A stretch of 64,000 nucleotides of DNA, taken from positions 5,150,214 through 5,214,213 of the forward strand of contig JAQFVV010000072.1 in assembly GCA_028023455.1 (NCBI GenBank). Reading direction: 5' to 3'. This DNA is from Epiperipatus broadwayi. Lineage: Eukaryota > Onychophora > Udeonychophora > Euonychophora > Peripatidae. Positions 25,330-36,370 of this stretch are shown here, piece after piece; the stretch's first letter is position 1, and each line of letters opens with the position of its first letter. Below the pieces are notes generated by a model. That model had not been told where the DNA came from. It did no database searches and saw only the letters and a list, made by a program, of their open reading frames with translations. Position numbers and translations under genes: made by a program.

Positions 25330-26050
25330 TACAAGTATAATGCATATTCTTAACCTGGATGTAATTAAAGGGAATTTGACCCAGACTTTCAAGCTCCAGG
25401 CATCCACTCTATACAATATAACTGATACCCATGACCACATACATGTGGAAAAAGATGAATGATATACATATTTCATGCTGAACCAGCACTCATCAATTGG
25501 TATGGATCATCATCTTCCACGTATATATAATCAGTGCTCTGTTTATATTAAGATAGCAAATCTACACACTTTAATGGACAGGCTTCAATCTTTTCCACTC
25601 TTCAACTTTTCAGTCATCCATATCACAGAAAATCTGATGATGGAATACTCAAAGCCCTTGATGATGCCAATATTATGAGGGTCAGATTGACTTAAAGTCA
25701 ACATGGATATGACTATAATATTGGTATCATCAAGGGCTTTGATTATCCCATCATCAGGTTTTCTCTAATATGAATGCTGAAGAGTTGGAGAGTGGAGAGT
25801 ATTGAATCATGTCCTTTAAAGGGTGTAACTTTGCAAGCTTAATATAAACCAAGCACTGATTATATATGTGTGTGGATGATGATGATCCAGTACTACTGAT
25901 GAGTGCTAGTTCAGGAAGAAATACATATATTGGAGATCATTTTTCACATGTATGTAGTCATGTGTATTGGTTATATTGGATAGAGTAAATGATTGGAGCT
26001 TGAAAGCCTAGGTTCAAATCCCTTTTAAATATATTACAATAACTCTGCAT
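25330..26050. repeat. Fold-back element FB-B, complete palindrome
   Basis: Arms of roughly 340 bases pair across a centre near 25695 that carries the palindrome TTGACTTAAAGTCAA (25687-25701). Signature strings are CATGCTGAACCAGCACTCATC at 25470s and its inverse near 25905. Each outer end carries a tRNA-like tract with B-box-like AGGTTCAAATCCC facing outward (26012-26024; inverse near 25365). The plus frame at 25475-25678 is a by-product of this repeat. Confidence 0.85.
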
Positions 26051-26224
26051 ATGTATGCTAGTTTGCCTGGGGAAGTGTATTATTTTTCTTTCATTTATTT
26101 GACATACTACACTTTCAGTGGCAAACACCATAATTATAGCTGTATTATTTTGCTCACTTTCCTGCTTTTATAATGTCTATTTATTATTCTTAATATATAA
26201 ATGTTTTAATTTACATATTTCACC

Positions 26225-28030
26225 AGTTTAATAATTGAATGCCATTAGTTCTTTTCTTTATAATATTGTAGTTATTTGTGATGTGCCAAACCTCCTTTAT
26301 TCTGCTCTTTCTTTCATTGCATTCTAAACACATTAGTTTGATATTTTGTAAATCAAAGTTGTTTCTATGGTCTAAGAACACAGATATATATTCTGAGTTT
26401 TCCTGTATGTTTGTTATAAATATTTGTGCTGCATAAATCTTGGGATAATGTTAGTCTGCAATTCTCCATGATATATGGTTGAACATCCTGGGCCATTGCA
26501 TTGATTCTCATAGTTATTTGTGGGATTTTTTATTTTTGTAGCTTCTTTTTTGATATTGTTGATCAGACCATTGAGGCACTGATGTTCAGAAACTGATTAC
26601 CTTTGTTGGCAATAGTTTTTTATTTATTTGACATTTTTGTTATGTAAAGTATCCCAATGCATGGTTTATCAGCATTTTTTCATCTTAATTTCTGTTTTAT
26701 TTTGTGTTAAATTTTTTAAATTTCTTTGTTGAGTGCTTCTTGGTGTAACCTATAATACTTAGGTCTTCCACATACATTTTGCTGTTGTGTTTTCCTGAAG
26801 GTTTGTGATGATGGTATTTTAGTTGTATTTATATATTGGACTATTTTGAGTCTAATGAAGTATTTATAAATGTCTTTAAAAAAATTCAACTTTATTGAAT
26901 ATTCCAGATATATTCGACTATTAATAATAGAACCGAGGATGCTCAACATTTTGAGAGGTATTATTCTCCCCTATTCTTCAGGTATTGCTGACATGACCAG
27001 TGACAGTACTACCATGGGAATCAAACCTGGAATCTTAGATTCTTGAACATTGAATTTTAAGGTAATACTCCAACCAATCTAGACCTTTCTCCCCTCTTCT
27101 TCAGGTATTGCTGGTCTGACCAACAACACTTGAGGAAGAGGGGAGAATAATACCTCTGAAAATGATGTGCATATACTAATATGTGTGCTATTACTAATAC
27201 TTGAATGTATTTGGAATATTTAAATAAAGTTAAGTTTTTCTAAAAAAAAATCAATACTTATATTAGATGATGGAAATAGTCCAATATATAAATTATAACT
27301 TTGATGTTGTGTTTTTGGTCTGCTTTGTGATTGTTTTTTGTTGAGAATATCTTTTGAATCCAGCTTTATATGACATCCGGATTTTTGATTGTGGATGGAT
27401 TGCATCTTTTATTTTTAATGGCTTTAACACATTTTGTAAACCAAATTGTTTTTGTTTCTATTAATTATTAGGTCTAAAAATGTAATGCCTTTTATGGCAT
27501 TTTCATTTCCAATAGTCCATGACAGCAATAATGCAGTCATTAACGGGTCGTACATGTCTGTTATTATCTGTGCAGATCCACAAATGAGTACTTTGTCTAC
27601 ATATTTCTTGTACCTAATATTTTGGACTTTTTTCCTAAAAAAGTTGTGATTTTTCCCTCCTGTCTGCCAGTATTAGACTGCATGTTATTCCATTAATTGG
27701 CAGTTCACTGGTCATGTGTTTTTCATCCTATAATATTCATAATTGAATTTGGTTGTTATGCCATTATCTACAATGATGATGAATTCATAATTGCTTTTAA
27801 TTAGAAAATTTTTAATTATGTTTATTGATTTTTTGCAAGCTACTGATCTGTGTGGTTGTCTTATGATCAATGATGTGTGTCTGTAATTGTCTTTTATAAG
27901 TGCTTGTTTGATTGGTTGGAACAGCTCAAAGGATGATTTGATGGTGTATTTATCAAGTTCTAATTGACTTTTTAGACTTTCTGCAATAGAGCTTAAGGTT
28001 GTAGTGGATTGCAGTGCATTACGAACCAAA
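26225..28030 (-). pseudogene. Penelope-like element (RT plus GIY-YIG endonuclease), degenerate and interrupted
   Basis: On the minus strand the 28029-27712 frame matches the RT palm entry: SFELFQPIKQ, then NIIKNFLIKSNYEF, then FNYEYYRMKN. ELPINGITCSLILAD follows near 27690 in another frame. A GITFLDLIINRNKNNLVY segment lies near 27480, equivalent to the conserved FLDxxI region. After an FB-A insertion (26820-27300) the element resumes with CNGPGCSTIYHGELQ near 26480, the Cys and Tyr-x-Gly-Glu core of GIY-YIG, then IKLMCLECNERKSRIKEVWH near 26280. Multiple frameshifts and stops: not functional. Order and spacing fit a PLE read right to left. Confidence 0.7.
26820..27300. repeat. Fold-back element FB-A, copy 2, inserted in the PLE
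   Basis: The ends share TTATATATTGGACTATTT in inverted orientation (26833-26850 and near 27275-27292), followed by paired AACTTTATTxAAATATTCC segments. The inner arm has TATTATTCTCCCCT twice, once inverted. It separates RT from endonuclease sequence of the minus-strand PLE. Confidence 0.7.
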
Positions 28031-28039
28031 AATTACAGA

Positions 28040-28340
28040 AAGAATAAAAAAAATATTTTTCAACAAAGACAATCAGTTTCTGAATACCAGCCAACCTCAA
28101 TAGACTGATCACCAATTCCAAAGATAAATTATAAAAAGAAATCCTGCAAATAATCTACAAAGTTCAGTGCAATGTCCAGGATGCACACTATATATTATGA
28201 AGAATTGCTGACCAATAATATCATAAAAATCATGCAACACAATTACTTACATAAGTGTGCAAAAGAAAACTCAGCTTTGATAAAACATCAAACTAATGTT
28301 CTTAGAATACACTGATAGGGAGAGGAAAATAACTATGCAA
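28040..28340 (+). pseudogene. PLE endonuclease fragment in opposite orientation
   Basis: ATCAGTTTCTGAATACCAGC and the GTTCAGTGCAATGTCCAGGATG region (28160s) match the inverse of the PLE endonuclease copy at 26.45-26.6 kb. The translation IYKVQCNVQDAHYI corresponds to the start of the GIY-YIG domain. Together with the minus-strand element this makes an inverted pair, head to head around 28035. Confidence 0.55.
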
Positions 28341-29080
28341 CTTCTATAATCTATGTAGTAAAGATAACTTACTTGCAGAGCAAAGAATTCTTCAATGCTT
28401 GTCATAGAGGAACTATGAGGAAAATTTTACACCCTACGTTTGCCAATTATTGAATACTAAAGATTGGATAGTTTTTCTTTTGCTAAGCATAGCTAGTTAT
28501 CCATTTACCAATCAATATCAGATGGTTAGCTAGATTGACTATAAGACAACCCCTAACCTGATTTAAATTTGAAAATAAAAATTCCGAGTTTTATCTAACC
28601 CAAATTCGAACTCAGTCCGTGGAAATGGATGGCAGGTTGATATGATTTATTAAAAAATGAGAATTTTGTATAATATACATGTACACGTGACCAAAGATTA
28701 ATTATTTCTTTAAAAATTATTATTTATAAAAATGTTATTTATATAATTATATGTTATATAACAAAAAAAAAAAAATATTCAAGAGTCAAATCATATAAAT
28801 TATTATTTTTCACGAATTTAAAGATCCGGGAATTTTTTTTTTATTTTATTTAAAACATTTACCTGAAATAATTTAATTTTCTTCATGCATTCATGGATGA
28901 CCTTGAAATTATCAGGAATACTATTACGTAGTATTAAAAAAAAAAGGTTATTTGTATTTTGTAATATTTATCTTTCTAAATGATGGACATTTAAATGTAT
29001 TTAAAATAATGTGGGTATTATTTACGCCAGATGTTTTCTTTTACCCTAGTTTCTCAAAACAGAATTGAGAAATAATTATT
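28341..29080. other. AT-rich; possible decayed SINE at 28490-28640
   Basis: AATTCGAACTCAG near 28603 is an inverse B-box-like string. Nothing else is recognised. Confidence 0.3.
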
Positions 29081-29082
29081 TA

Positions 29083-29296
29083 CCGTGATTTTGATAATAT
29101 AAATATGTTTAAATGTTTATATACGTAATTCAAATTAATTTAAACAGCGTAAAACATTTATTAAGGCAATATAGAATAATAATTCTTTGCTATGATTTTG
29201 ATAACATAAATGTGTTTAAATGTTTGTGTGTGAATATCTATAATTTAAATTAATTAGACAGCATAAAACATTTATTAAGGCAATATTAATAACACT
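29083..29296 (+). repeat. Tandem duplication, period about 107 bp
   Basis: TGATTTTGATAA-TATAAAT and ACATTTATTAAGGCAATAT occur twice in the same order, starting at 29086 and 29193, with scattered differences between copies. Confidence 0.75.
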
Positions 29297-29435
29297 TTAT
29301 AGACGGAGATAACGTTAAATCCGACCTTAATGTATTTTCGGTACCGAACACTATTGACAAAGATATGTGTATAATGGTTGCCTTTGACAAGTTACATTTA
29401 CATGGTTTGCGGTTCTAGTGCTATTAGCTTTTTTT

Positions 29436-29640
29436 TTTGTCCTGAACGGTTTGATGCAGTTGGTAGTGTATTCGACTTGGGATCAGAAGGTCCTAGGTTC
29501 GATTCTGCCACTCGAACTTTTTATGAACTCCCGAGTAATGAAGCCATATGCCTTTTTTTGTTGTAGTTTAGCACTGCTGCCTTTAATTTATTACATTTCA
29601 GCGACAAAAAGTCAATAAAATTATATTACAGGTTAACAAG
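29436..29640 (+). repeat. tRNA-Arg-like SINE
   Basis: A tRNA-derived head is visible: A-box-like TTGATGCAGTTGGTAG (29451-29466), the string GACTTGGGATCAGAAG (29474-29489), close to the anticodon arm of metazoan tRNA-Arg, and B-box-like AGGTTCGATTCT (29496-29507). A tRNA-unrelated body follows with an AATAAA string at about 29614. tRNA-Arg-derived SINEs have been described in octopus, which supports the taxonomic guess. The two plus frames here are shadows of the repeat. Confidence 0.7.
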
Positions 29641-30420
29641 TCATAGCTCCTGATACCATAGTTCGTATATGCACTTCTCTTGGCAAAGATCAAGAATTTA
29701 AATTTGAGCGGAACTGAAAATATTTTCATCCTGATGATGATTTCCTAACAAGGTTAGCATTTTGTTTTACATAGCTGGCCTATGACCAATTAAACTAGGG
29801 ATCCAATTATTAGAAGTAAATAAGTATGGTTAACTAATCTAAAAAACAAAAACTCTGGTTAATCAACAAGTGATTAACATTATGACAAATGTTTTCTATT
29901 TCACTGTTTCTGGTGAATAGAGCTTTGCCCTGATAGTGATTATTTAAGGTTGTTCTATTTACTATTTATATAATAAAAACTAAATTTTAGACAATTGTAA
30001 GATGTAAAGTGACATGTGATATTTGTAGTATATAAATATTTTATTAATTAAGTAGAATTTTCAATGGGATAAATCATAGAAAACAGATTGAACATTGTTA
30101 GCATATAGTAAGGTAAATAAATGAATCAGGAATTCACAAGTCATTGAGCTTCAGTCTGTCACTCTATTACTACATAGTTTTCTGCAGGGGGAGAATGGTG
30201 GATTGGAAGGCTAAAACATTAATGGATTGCAGCTCAGTTTTGGGTGTTCAAACATCATGTGGCTTTCATAGTAACAAACTGTTTGATTACTACTACTAAT
30301 TTTTGAAAATATAAATATTTAAATTGACAATATAATATTGAACAGCTAAATGAATAAATGTGTTAAACAACCATCACATATTCTTTGTCAATCATATGAA
30401 TAAAGATACAATAAAATGCA
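29641..30420. other. AT-rich, no gene seen
   Basis: No recognisable gene or classified repeat. Confidence 0.4.
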
Positions 30421-30424
30421 AATT

Positions 30425-30545
30425 ACTTCCAAGATGCATTTTGTGCTAAACCAGCACTCATCAGTTGGCTCAGACAACCATCTCTCATATATATTTATTA
30501 TATGATGGTAAAAAATCAAGTCAGATGTCACATGACTTAAAATAA
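30425..30545 (-). repeat. FB-B internal fragment joined to a 26-bp dispersed motif
   Basis: TTTGTGCTAAACCAGCACTC and ATCAGTTGG are FB-B arm sequence. It runs into AATCAAGTCAGATGTCACA (30508 on), which also occurs inside the hAT element at about 15035. Confidence 0.55.
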
Positions 30546-31185
30546 TAATATAATATTTATTATATATAATTAAAAATGAGATATATTAATTTTTAACAGG
30601 TTTAAAGTTTATGTTTGGTCTAGAGATTAATTTAATAAATGATGAGTGATAATCATTGCTATATTTTATCTACAGTGGATGGCATCAAATTGTAGATGGA
30701 TTAAGTTTGATACTTGTAAATCAAAATGTAATAATTTATTAAATGAGTAAATTATTTATAAAAACAATTTTTTATTATCAAAATATTAATAATAAATTTA
30801 AAAATTACAGTATTGTAAGACCATTTTTAATTTAGTTTTTTGAAAGAAAAAAATTCACATGAGTTTTGACTGATTCCTTATTTATTAGCCCTGTGCATTT
30901 TAGCTTTATAATAGAATGATGGATTCAAGAACTGTAGGTTTCTTGACTGTCACATGATTTTTATGAGAATAGCCTTATGATTTATTTATTTAACGGGTGT
31001 TTATAAAGCTGATTTATTTATTTAATAGGTATTTTTAAAATTGATTTATTTGTAGTGATGTTTAATGCTGTGAAGTTACTTTAAGACAAAGTCTTATTGT
31101 GTGAGAAAATTTAAAATAAATAAATACAGATTATGTTAAAATTTTCTGATAATACTGTGATGATATATTTTGATTCAACTTATAT
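30546..31185. other. AT-rich, no gene seen
   Basis: Only a short direct repeat (TGATTTATTTATTTAA) near 30980-31030. Confidence 0.4.
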
Positions 31186-31189
31186 GATG

Positions 31190-31800
31190 GACTACATCTT
31201 TATCGTTCATCTAATTGAATTGTTAAATATTTTTAGAAAAATTTGAACCTTATTTTCAATTTTCAAAATATATTAACTGCTTGTAATTATGTACAGGTTA
31301 GCATAGACTGTGACAGTTCAAATCATTTTTTTCTCCTCTCTTCTTCTTTTGATAAAAGTCAGTACTAATATGAGAACTGAACCAGAAACCTTTACATTCA
31401 TGAACATTGTATTTAAGCTGATGTTGTAATCAATTGGGCTATTTTGCCAATCATAATAATCAATAGAAAAATGGAGAAATCAGTAGGACTCTCATAAATA
31501 TATTTTCTTTTGACTATTGCCTTTGGCCAGATGACATAACTGTTAGAGCATCATCTTAAATTTAGTATTCATAAATCTAAAGGTTATCAGTTCAATTCCT
31601 TTCCTAGTACTGTTATTAGCAAGACAACAACATTTGAAGAAGAGGAAATGATACACTCAAAATATCATTCTATATTAATCTCTGTGTCATTACAATAGTT
31701 GAATATATTTGGAAAAGTATATAGTATTAAGTCTAATTTTTTTTTTAAATAACATTTAACAATTGAATTAGATAATGAAAATTATCCAACATATAACTAC
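31190..31800. repeat. Fold-back element FB-A, copy 3
   Basis: Left arm begins near ATGGACTACATC; TCTAATTGAATTGTTAAAT pairs with ATTTAACAATTGAATTAGA near 31760. Near the centre a tRNA-like head reads outward to the right: AACTGTTAGAGC (A-box-like, 31529) and CAGTTCAATTCC (B-box-like, 31589), with the inverse copy on the left arm. The unit therefore looks like two divergent tRNA-headed halves. Confidence 0.7.
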
Positions 31801-32303
31801 AAATTGGATTAAAATATATTGTTAAATTTAGGATAACTTCTGTCTGGAAACAGTAAGCAAAGATCAACTATTTTCTTTTCTTTTTTCATATGGTAATAAC
31901 ATTTTTCCATATTTGTACAATGATAAAATGTTAAAAACAACCTTAAAGAGCCATCTACAGAGCAAAAATCTCTTCACAGAGAATTGGTGATGAAGGAAAT
32001 GCTTGTCAAAAGTAGTCCATATTTGCTTGCTGAGATATTAACAGTTTCTCCCTTTCATTTTACGTTCTTGAATTGACTACAAAACAGCTATTTCAAAAAA
32101 AATATTACGTTTGAGTGACAATCTTCTGCTTCCAGAAAAAAATATTAAAACTACTAGAATTAGAGCTCTAAGTTATGAACTTGATGGATAAATGTATTAA
32201 CCATATAACAGAAGCTTCTTCTATTTGTAGGAAAAAGCTCTTAATACTGAAGAAATTAATAAAACAAAAGCTATTTTTTATAATTTAATATCTTTATTAT
32301 TTT
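31801..32303. other. AT-rich, no gene seen
   Basis: No recognised gene or element. Confidence 0.4.
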
Positions 32304-32680
32304 TAACCATTAGAAACCATCAGTAACCACATAAACCCTTCACAGTAAGGATAGTAATCAATATTTCTCACTGCTTTCAAGGCAACCTTCTCACCTTTTA
32401 ATAGCAAAAATGGAAATCCACTCTTACTAATGGTCCCTTGAATATATATGGACACTTAAAGATTGCAACTTGACTACAGAGTATGAAATATTGATACAGA
32501 GTATGAAATATTGTAGTCAAGTTGCAATCTTTAAGTGTTCATATATATTCAATGGACCATTAGTAAGAGTGGATTTGTTGCTATTAAAAGGTGAGAAAGT
32601 TGCCTTGACAGCAGTGAGAAATATTGATTACTATCCTTACTATGAATGTTTATGTGGTTACTTGTAGTTTCTAATGGTTA
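32304..32680. mobile_element. Palindromic MITE-like element FB-D, TA at both ends
   Basis: A near-perfect fold-back: 32304-32478 pairs with 32512-32680 (ends TAACCATTAG and CTAATGGTTA). TA borders both ends, consistent with, but not proof of, a Tc1/mariner-like TA target. The 33-base spacer carries a duplicated CAGAGTATGAAATATTG. The plus frame at 32470-32667 lies in the right arm and is not a gene. Confidence 0.8.
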
Positions 32681-32909
32681 CTAATTATCCCATTTAGCTT
32701 TAAGCATTATTTCACTTATTATTATTTTTAATATAAAAAATTACTTGTGGTTAAGAAAATAATATTTTTAATAAGTTTAATATTGATTACTAATGTAAAA
32801 GATTTCTTAGAAAACAATGAGAGATGATGAAATCTTTAAGTAAGTGAAGAAAGACAAATATGGACGGTAAATTTGAATTACAGTAAAATAAATAACAAGA
32901 AAAATAAAA

Positions 32910-33309
32910 CGATGCTTTCATGTAAACAGTATTAGCTGACTAAAAATCAAAAAATTAACTAAAAATCTGATTAAAAAGTAGATAAAAAACTGAATCTCAG
33001 TTAATTTCCCATTCTTGGAAAATATTGGAGATCTTAAGAATCTAGACTTGTTATAAAACAATTGGAAATTGCAGGAATATTTCATTTTAAAAAGACATTT
33101 GAGGCTCAAATAAATCATAGAAATAAAAAAGACCTCAAATATTTTTATAAAACAACAATATTCCTGCAATTTTCAATTGTTTTATAACAAGTCTATATTC
33201 TTAAGATCTCTAATATTTTCCAAGAATGGCACATTAACCAAGATTTACTTTTTAGTCACATTAGTTTTTTACTTTTTAGTTGGCTAGTACTGTTTATATA
33301 AAAGCATTA
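32910..33309. repeat. Fold-back element FB-E
   Basis: The left arm starts GATGCTTTCATGTAAACAGT and pairs with ACTGTTTATATAAAAGCAT at 33288-33308; inner arms pair around GGAAATTGCAGGAATAT and ATATTCCTGCAATTTTC. The centre is near 33115. The minus frame at 32918-33169 is repeat. Confidence 0.8.
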
Positions 33310-33354
33310 TTTAAAAAAACATTTTTTACATATTATATTTTTTAGTTGTAAACA

Positions 33355-33960
33355 AAAAAAAAATCTAACAAAAATTATGATTGATTAATAAGACCGTGAA
33401 AAAGACCAATTATGACAACATACATGTGATGTGGAAACTTCTGAACAAAAATAACTTTCATTTATTAAATCTTTTATTAAACTTTTTTCATTAAAAACAA
33501 AAATGGTTAAAAATTTAAAAAAAAAAGCATTTAATTTAATTATTTAGACGTCCTACTATTTTAACCTCTAAAATTAAATTATGATCAGAAAACTTTCATA
33601 TTTCTGCAAAATGTAACTAACGAACTGTTCTCAGGCTAATTATTATAGAACTGGCTGACATTTTTTTTTACTTTTTGAATTTTGCTTTGGCTGAAATTTT
33701 TTTAAAGTTTTAACTATTTTTGTGTTTAATGAAAAAAGTTTGATAAGATAAAAGATTTAATAAATAAAAGGTTTTTTTGTTTTGTTCAGGAGCACTCTTG
33801 TCTTAGTCAGTATTATTAAATCATAATTTTTGTCAGACTAAAAGACTCAGGCTAAGATTTTTTTTTAGTTTTTGAATTTTGCTCTGGCTGATATATATAT
33901 TTTTTTAATTTTAACAATTAAGAATCTCAGCCAGAGCAAAATTCAAAAATCTGGACAAAC
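33355..33960. repeat. Fold-back element FB-F with extra nested direct and inverted copies
   Basis: AACAAAAATTATGAT near 33370 pairs with ATCATAATTTTTGTCAG near 33825, and TTTATTAAATCTTTTAT pairs with ATAAAAGATTTAATAAA. A segment TTTTTGAATTTTGCTTTGGCTG (33675) is repeated directly near 33868 and inverted at 33925 (CAGCCAGAGCAAAATTC). Confidence 0.7.
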
Positions 33961-34024
33961 ATATACAAAAACATACAGAAAAAAAAAAAACAGATACACA
34001 GATAGAGCAAGTTAATATAAAAGT

Positions 34025-34530
34025 ATATAATGCGTTTGGTAGAAATAACTTGATATTAAAAGGAAATATACCCAAGTGTTTGAAAAGGAATGTTTTTAAT
34101 AAACGTGTTTTATCAGTTCTTACTTATGGTTCTGAGATTTGGACACTTAATAGAAGAGCAATACAGAGACTTCAAACCACTCAAAGAAGTATGGGAAGAT
34201 GCATGCTGGGAGTAACAAAAAGAGATCAAAAATGCAATGTATGGGTAAGAAAACAAACAGGTGTTACTGACCTCATTGAAAAAATTAAAAGATTGAAATG
34301 GAGTTGGGCTATATATTTCTAGAAGAGATGATAATAGATGGACAATTGAAGTCTTAAACTGGATTCCAAGAGATTGTAAAAGATCCAGAAAGAGACCACA
34401 TGTGAGATGGATGGATGAGATGAGAAAGTGTGCAGGGGTGATGTGGAGAAGAGAAGCTAAAGATCAGAGAAGATGGATTGAACTTGGAGAGACCTTCATT
34501 CTGCAGTTGGTTGATGATGATGACATTCAA
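34025..34530 (+). pseudogene. 5'-truncated LINE, same family as at 22.0-23.2 kb
   Basis: The 34050-34322 frame (start of match AFGRNNLILKGNIP near 34031) reads VLTYGSEIWTLNRRAIQRL, RCMLGVTKRDQK and RKQTGVTDLIEKIKRLKWSW. After a frameshift, NRWTIEVLNWIPRD and VRWMDEMRKCAGVMWRREAK follow. It is the C-terminal, post-palm part of the RT ORF. It aligns co-linearly with the last 450 bases of the first LINE but keeps longer open frames, so it is probably younger. It ends GTTGATGATGATGAC at about 34509, the typical TGATGA tail. Confidence 0.8.
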
Positions 34531-34860
34531 ATATCCAGCTTGAATGATTTTGATAATCTTTGGAAAACTGTTTTGCTATTTTTGTAATTTATACAAAACA
34601 ATATCAGAAAACTGTACAGATAGGCAACTAGTGTAAATATTAATGTTACTATATCTACAGATTTTACAGTTTTATTTTCTATTTTATGATACACTAATTG
34701 ATCAATCTTGATAAATAATATTTTTTAAGTTATTGATCTATGTGTAGAAAATAATCTTTTAAGAAAATAGTTGTCACAAAGATTTTTTAAAATTTAATTA
34801 CGCTATACAAATTTTTCTGAATGAAAATTCCACTGTAGAATTTAACATAAAAGATTCAAA
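34531..34860. other. AT-rich, nothing recognised
   Basis: No gene or repeat identified. Confidence 0.4.
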
Positions 34861-35615
34861 CTTTTCTTTTATAATGTTCTTTTCATTCAATCCAATTAAA
34901 TTATATTCTTTTCTTTTTTTAAAAAAAAAACTTTATTTTACATCCAATGTATATATATATTCACATATTTAACACCCAACGTTTTCGACCACTTTTTTCT
35001 TGTAGTCATTTTCAAGGATCTCTAAAAATACATATTTACATCATTATTATTACAAATAAAATTAATATATAAAATTGTATACATACTTATCATAAAACCA
35101 ACAACATTTCTCTTTCATCTATCAATACCTCTTTTTTACATACGTATTACATTATATAATCTACACTTACTTCTTCACTCTCCGAACTTTTTAAATTTAC
35201 ATGAACATTTTATTATACAAAAATAGCAATAATTTTCTGTTACTCTTTTCATATTCCCAACCTATTATTTTAACCAATACTTTTCCATGTGATTTTAATT
35301 TGTTTTTATTTCAATGTATCATTTACATAATTCATTCTATTCATAATAGGTTTTTCTTTCTTTATATACAAATTTTCTTTTATCATTCTCTCTTTACATA
35401 ATTTCATTTCTTTCATATATTAATTTTGTTTTATAATAATAATGATATAAATATGTATTTTTAGAGATCCTTAAAAATGACTACAAGAAAAAAGTGGTCA
35501 AAACATTGGGTGTTAAAGATGTGAATATGTATATATGTTGGATGAAGTAAAAAAAAAAAGAAGAGGGATATAATTTAATTGGATTGAATGAAAAGAACAT
35601 TATATTTTATAAGAC
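34861..35615. repeat. Fold-back element FB-G, with long pyrimidine-rich loop
   Basis: Left arm 34861-35075 pairs with 35420-35615: TCTTTTCATTCAATCCAATT with its inverse near 35580, and ACACCCAACGTTTTCGACCA with TGGTCAAAACATTGGGTGTT. The 340-base loop is C/T-rich on the plus strand and produces a spurious open frame at 35201-35401. Confidence 0.75.
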
Positions 35616-36155
35616 ATATAAGAAAAAGAAGGTTTATTGTACTGTAGTTGTTCAAAAAAAATTTGTTTAACACTGGTGATAATAAATTAAATATACTTTT
35701 ATTTTATTGTTTATTCCTTAATTACATAGATAATGATATCTGAAAAAAGAAAATAGTCTCAAGATACATTTAATGCTGAACCAGCAGTCATCAATTGACC
35801 CAGGTCACTACTTCTTACTTGTCTCAATTATCTTTGCTATGTTTGTCAATATAAAATTATTACAATTTATGGTATAGGTGCCAAAGTTACTGCATATACA
35901 TCTATGTTATCATTCTTCCCAAGTAAATGTCTTAACAATTATTCCTAATCCTATATTAGACTAAAAATTATCATAAATTTTTTAGCTCAGATATATATTT
36001 CAGACTTTAATTAAAAATAAAGATACCTATTATTATTAAACACATCCTCATGGAAAAATTAATTCTATTCCACTTTTTCCATGTGGAATATTATGCCAAA
36101 GGATTTTTCTTTTTTTTTAAATGAAAATTATAAGTAAGCACCCAGCCTTGTAAAG
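35616..36155. other. AT-rich with an FB-B fragment at 35755-35830
   Basis: TTTAATGCTGAACCAGCAGTC and ATCAATTGACCCAGG (35770-35810) match the FB-B inner arm. Nothing else is recognised. Confidence 0.5.
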
Positions 36156-36159
36156 ACCT

Positions 36160-36370
36160 GTGATATTTTTTGATTGGTTGCTTTAACAAATTTGTTTTAT
36201 GATTTAATGTAAATTAATGTAAAGATTTTATGAGAATTGTATATGGTCTGAAAGACCATTGTTACAGTAAAAAATAAGAACTCTGGTTTAAAAACTCATT
36301 GTTTTTTGTAATAATTGGTTGCTTTAACAAATTTTTTTAAAGATTTAATGCAAATATGTTTTTTATTAAA
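36160..36370 (+). repeat. Diverged direct repeat, two copies about 146 bp apart
   Basis: ATTGGTTGCTTTAACAAATTT occurs at about 36171 and 36313, each followed by a GATTTAATG(T/C)AAAT string. Confidence 0.6.

Noticed and set aside
25475-25678. 67-codon plus frame
   Set aside because: Lies inside an FB-B arm and recurs in fragments of the repeat; no gene evidence.
32470-32667. 65-codon plus frame
   Set aside because: Entirely within the right arm and spacer of the FB-D palindrome.
34930-35515. Hammerhead-ribozyme-like core in FB-G (GACTAC...GTGGTCGAAAAC)
   Set aside because: PLEs can carry hammerheads and GTGGTCGAAA is suggestive, but the required CTGANGA box is absent in both arms (CTTGAAAATGA instead).
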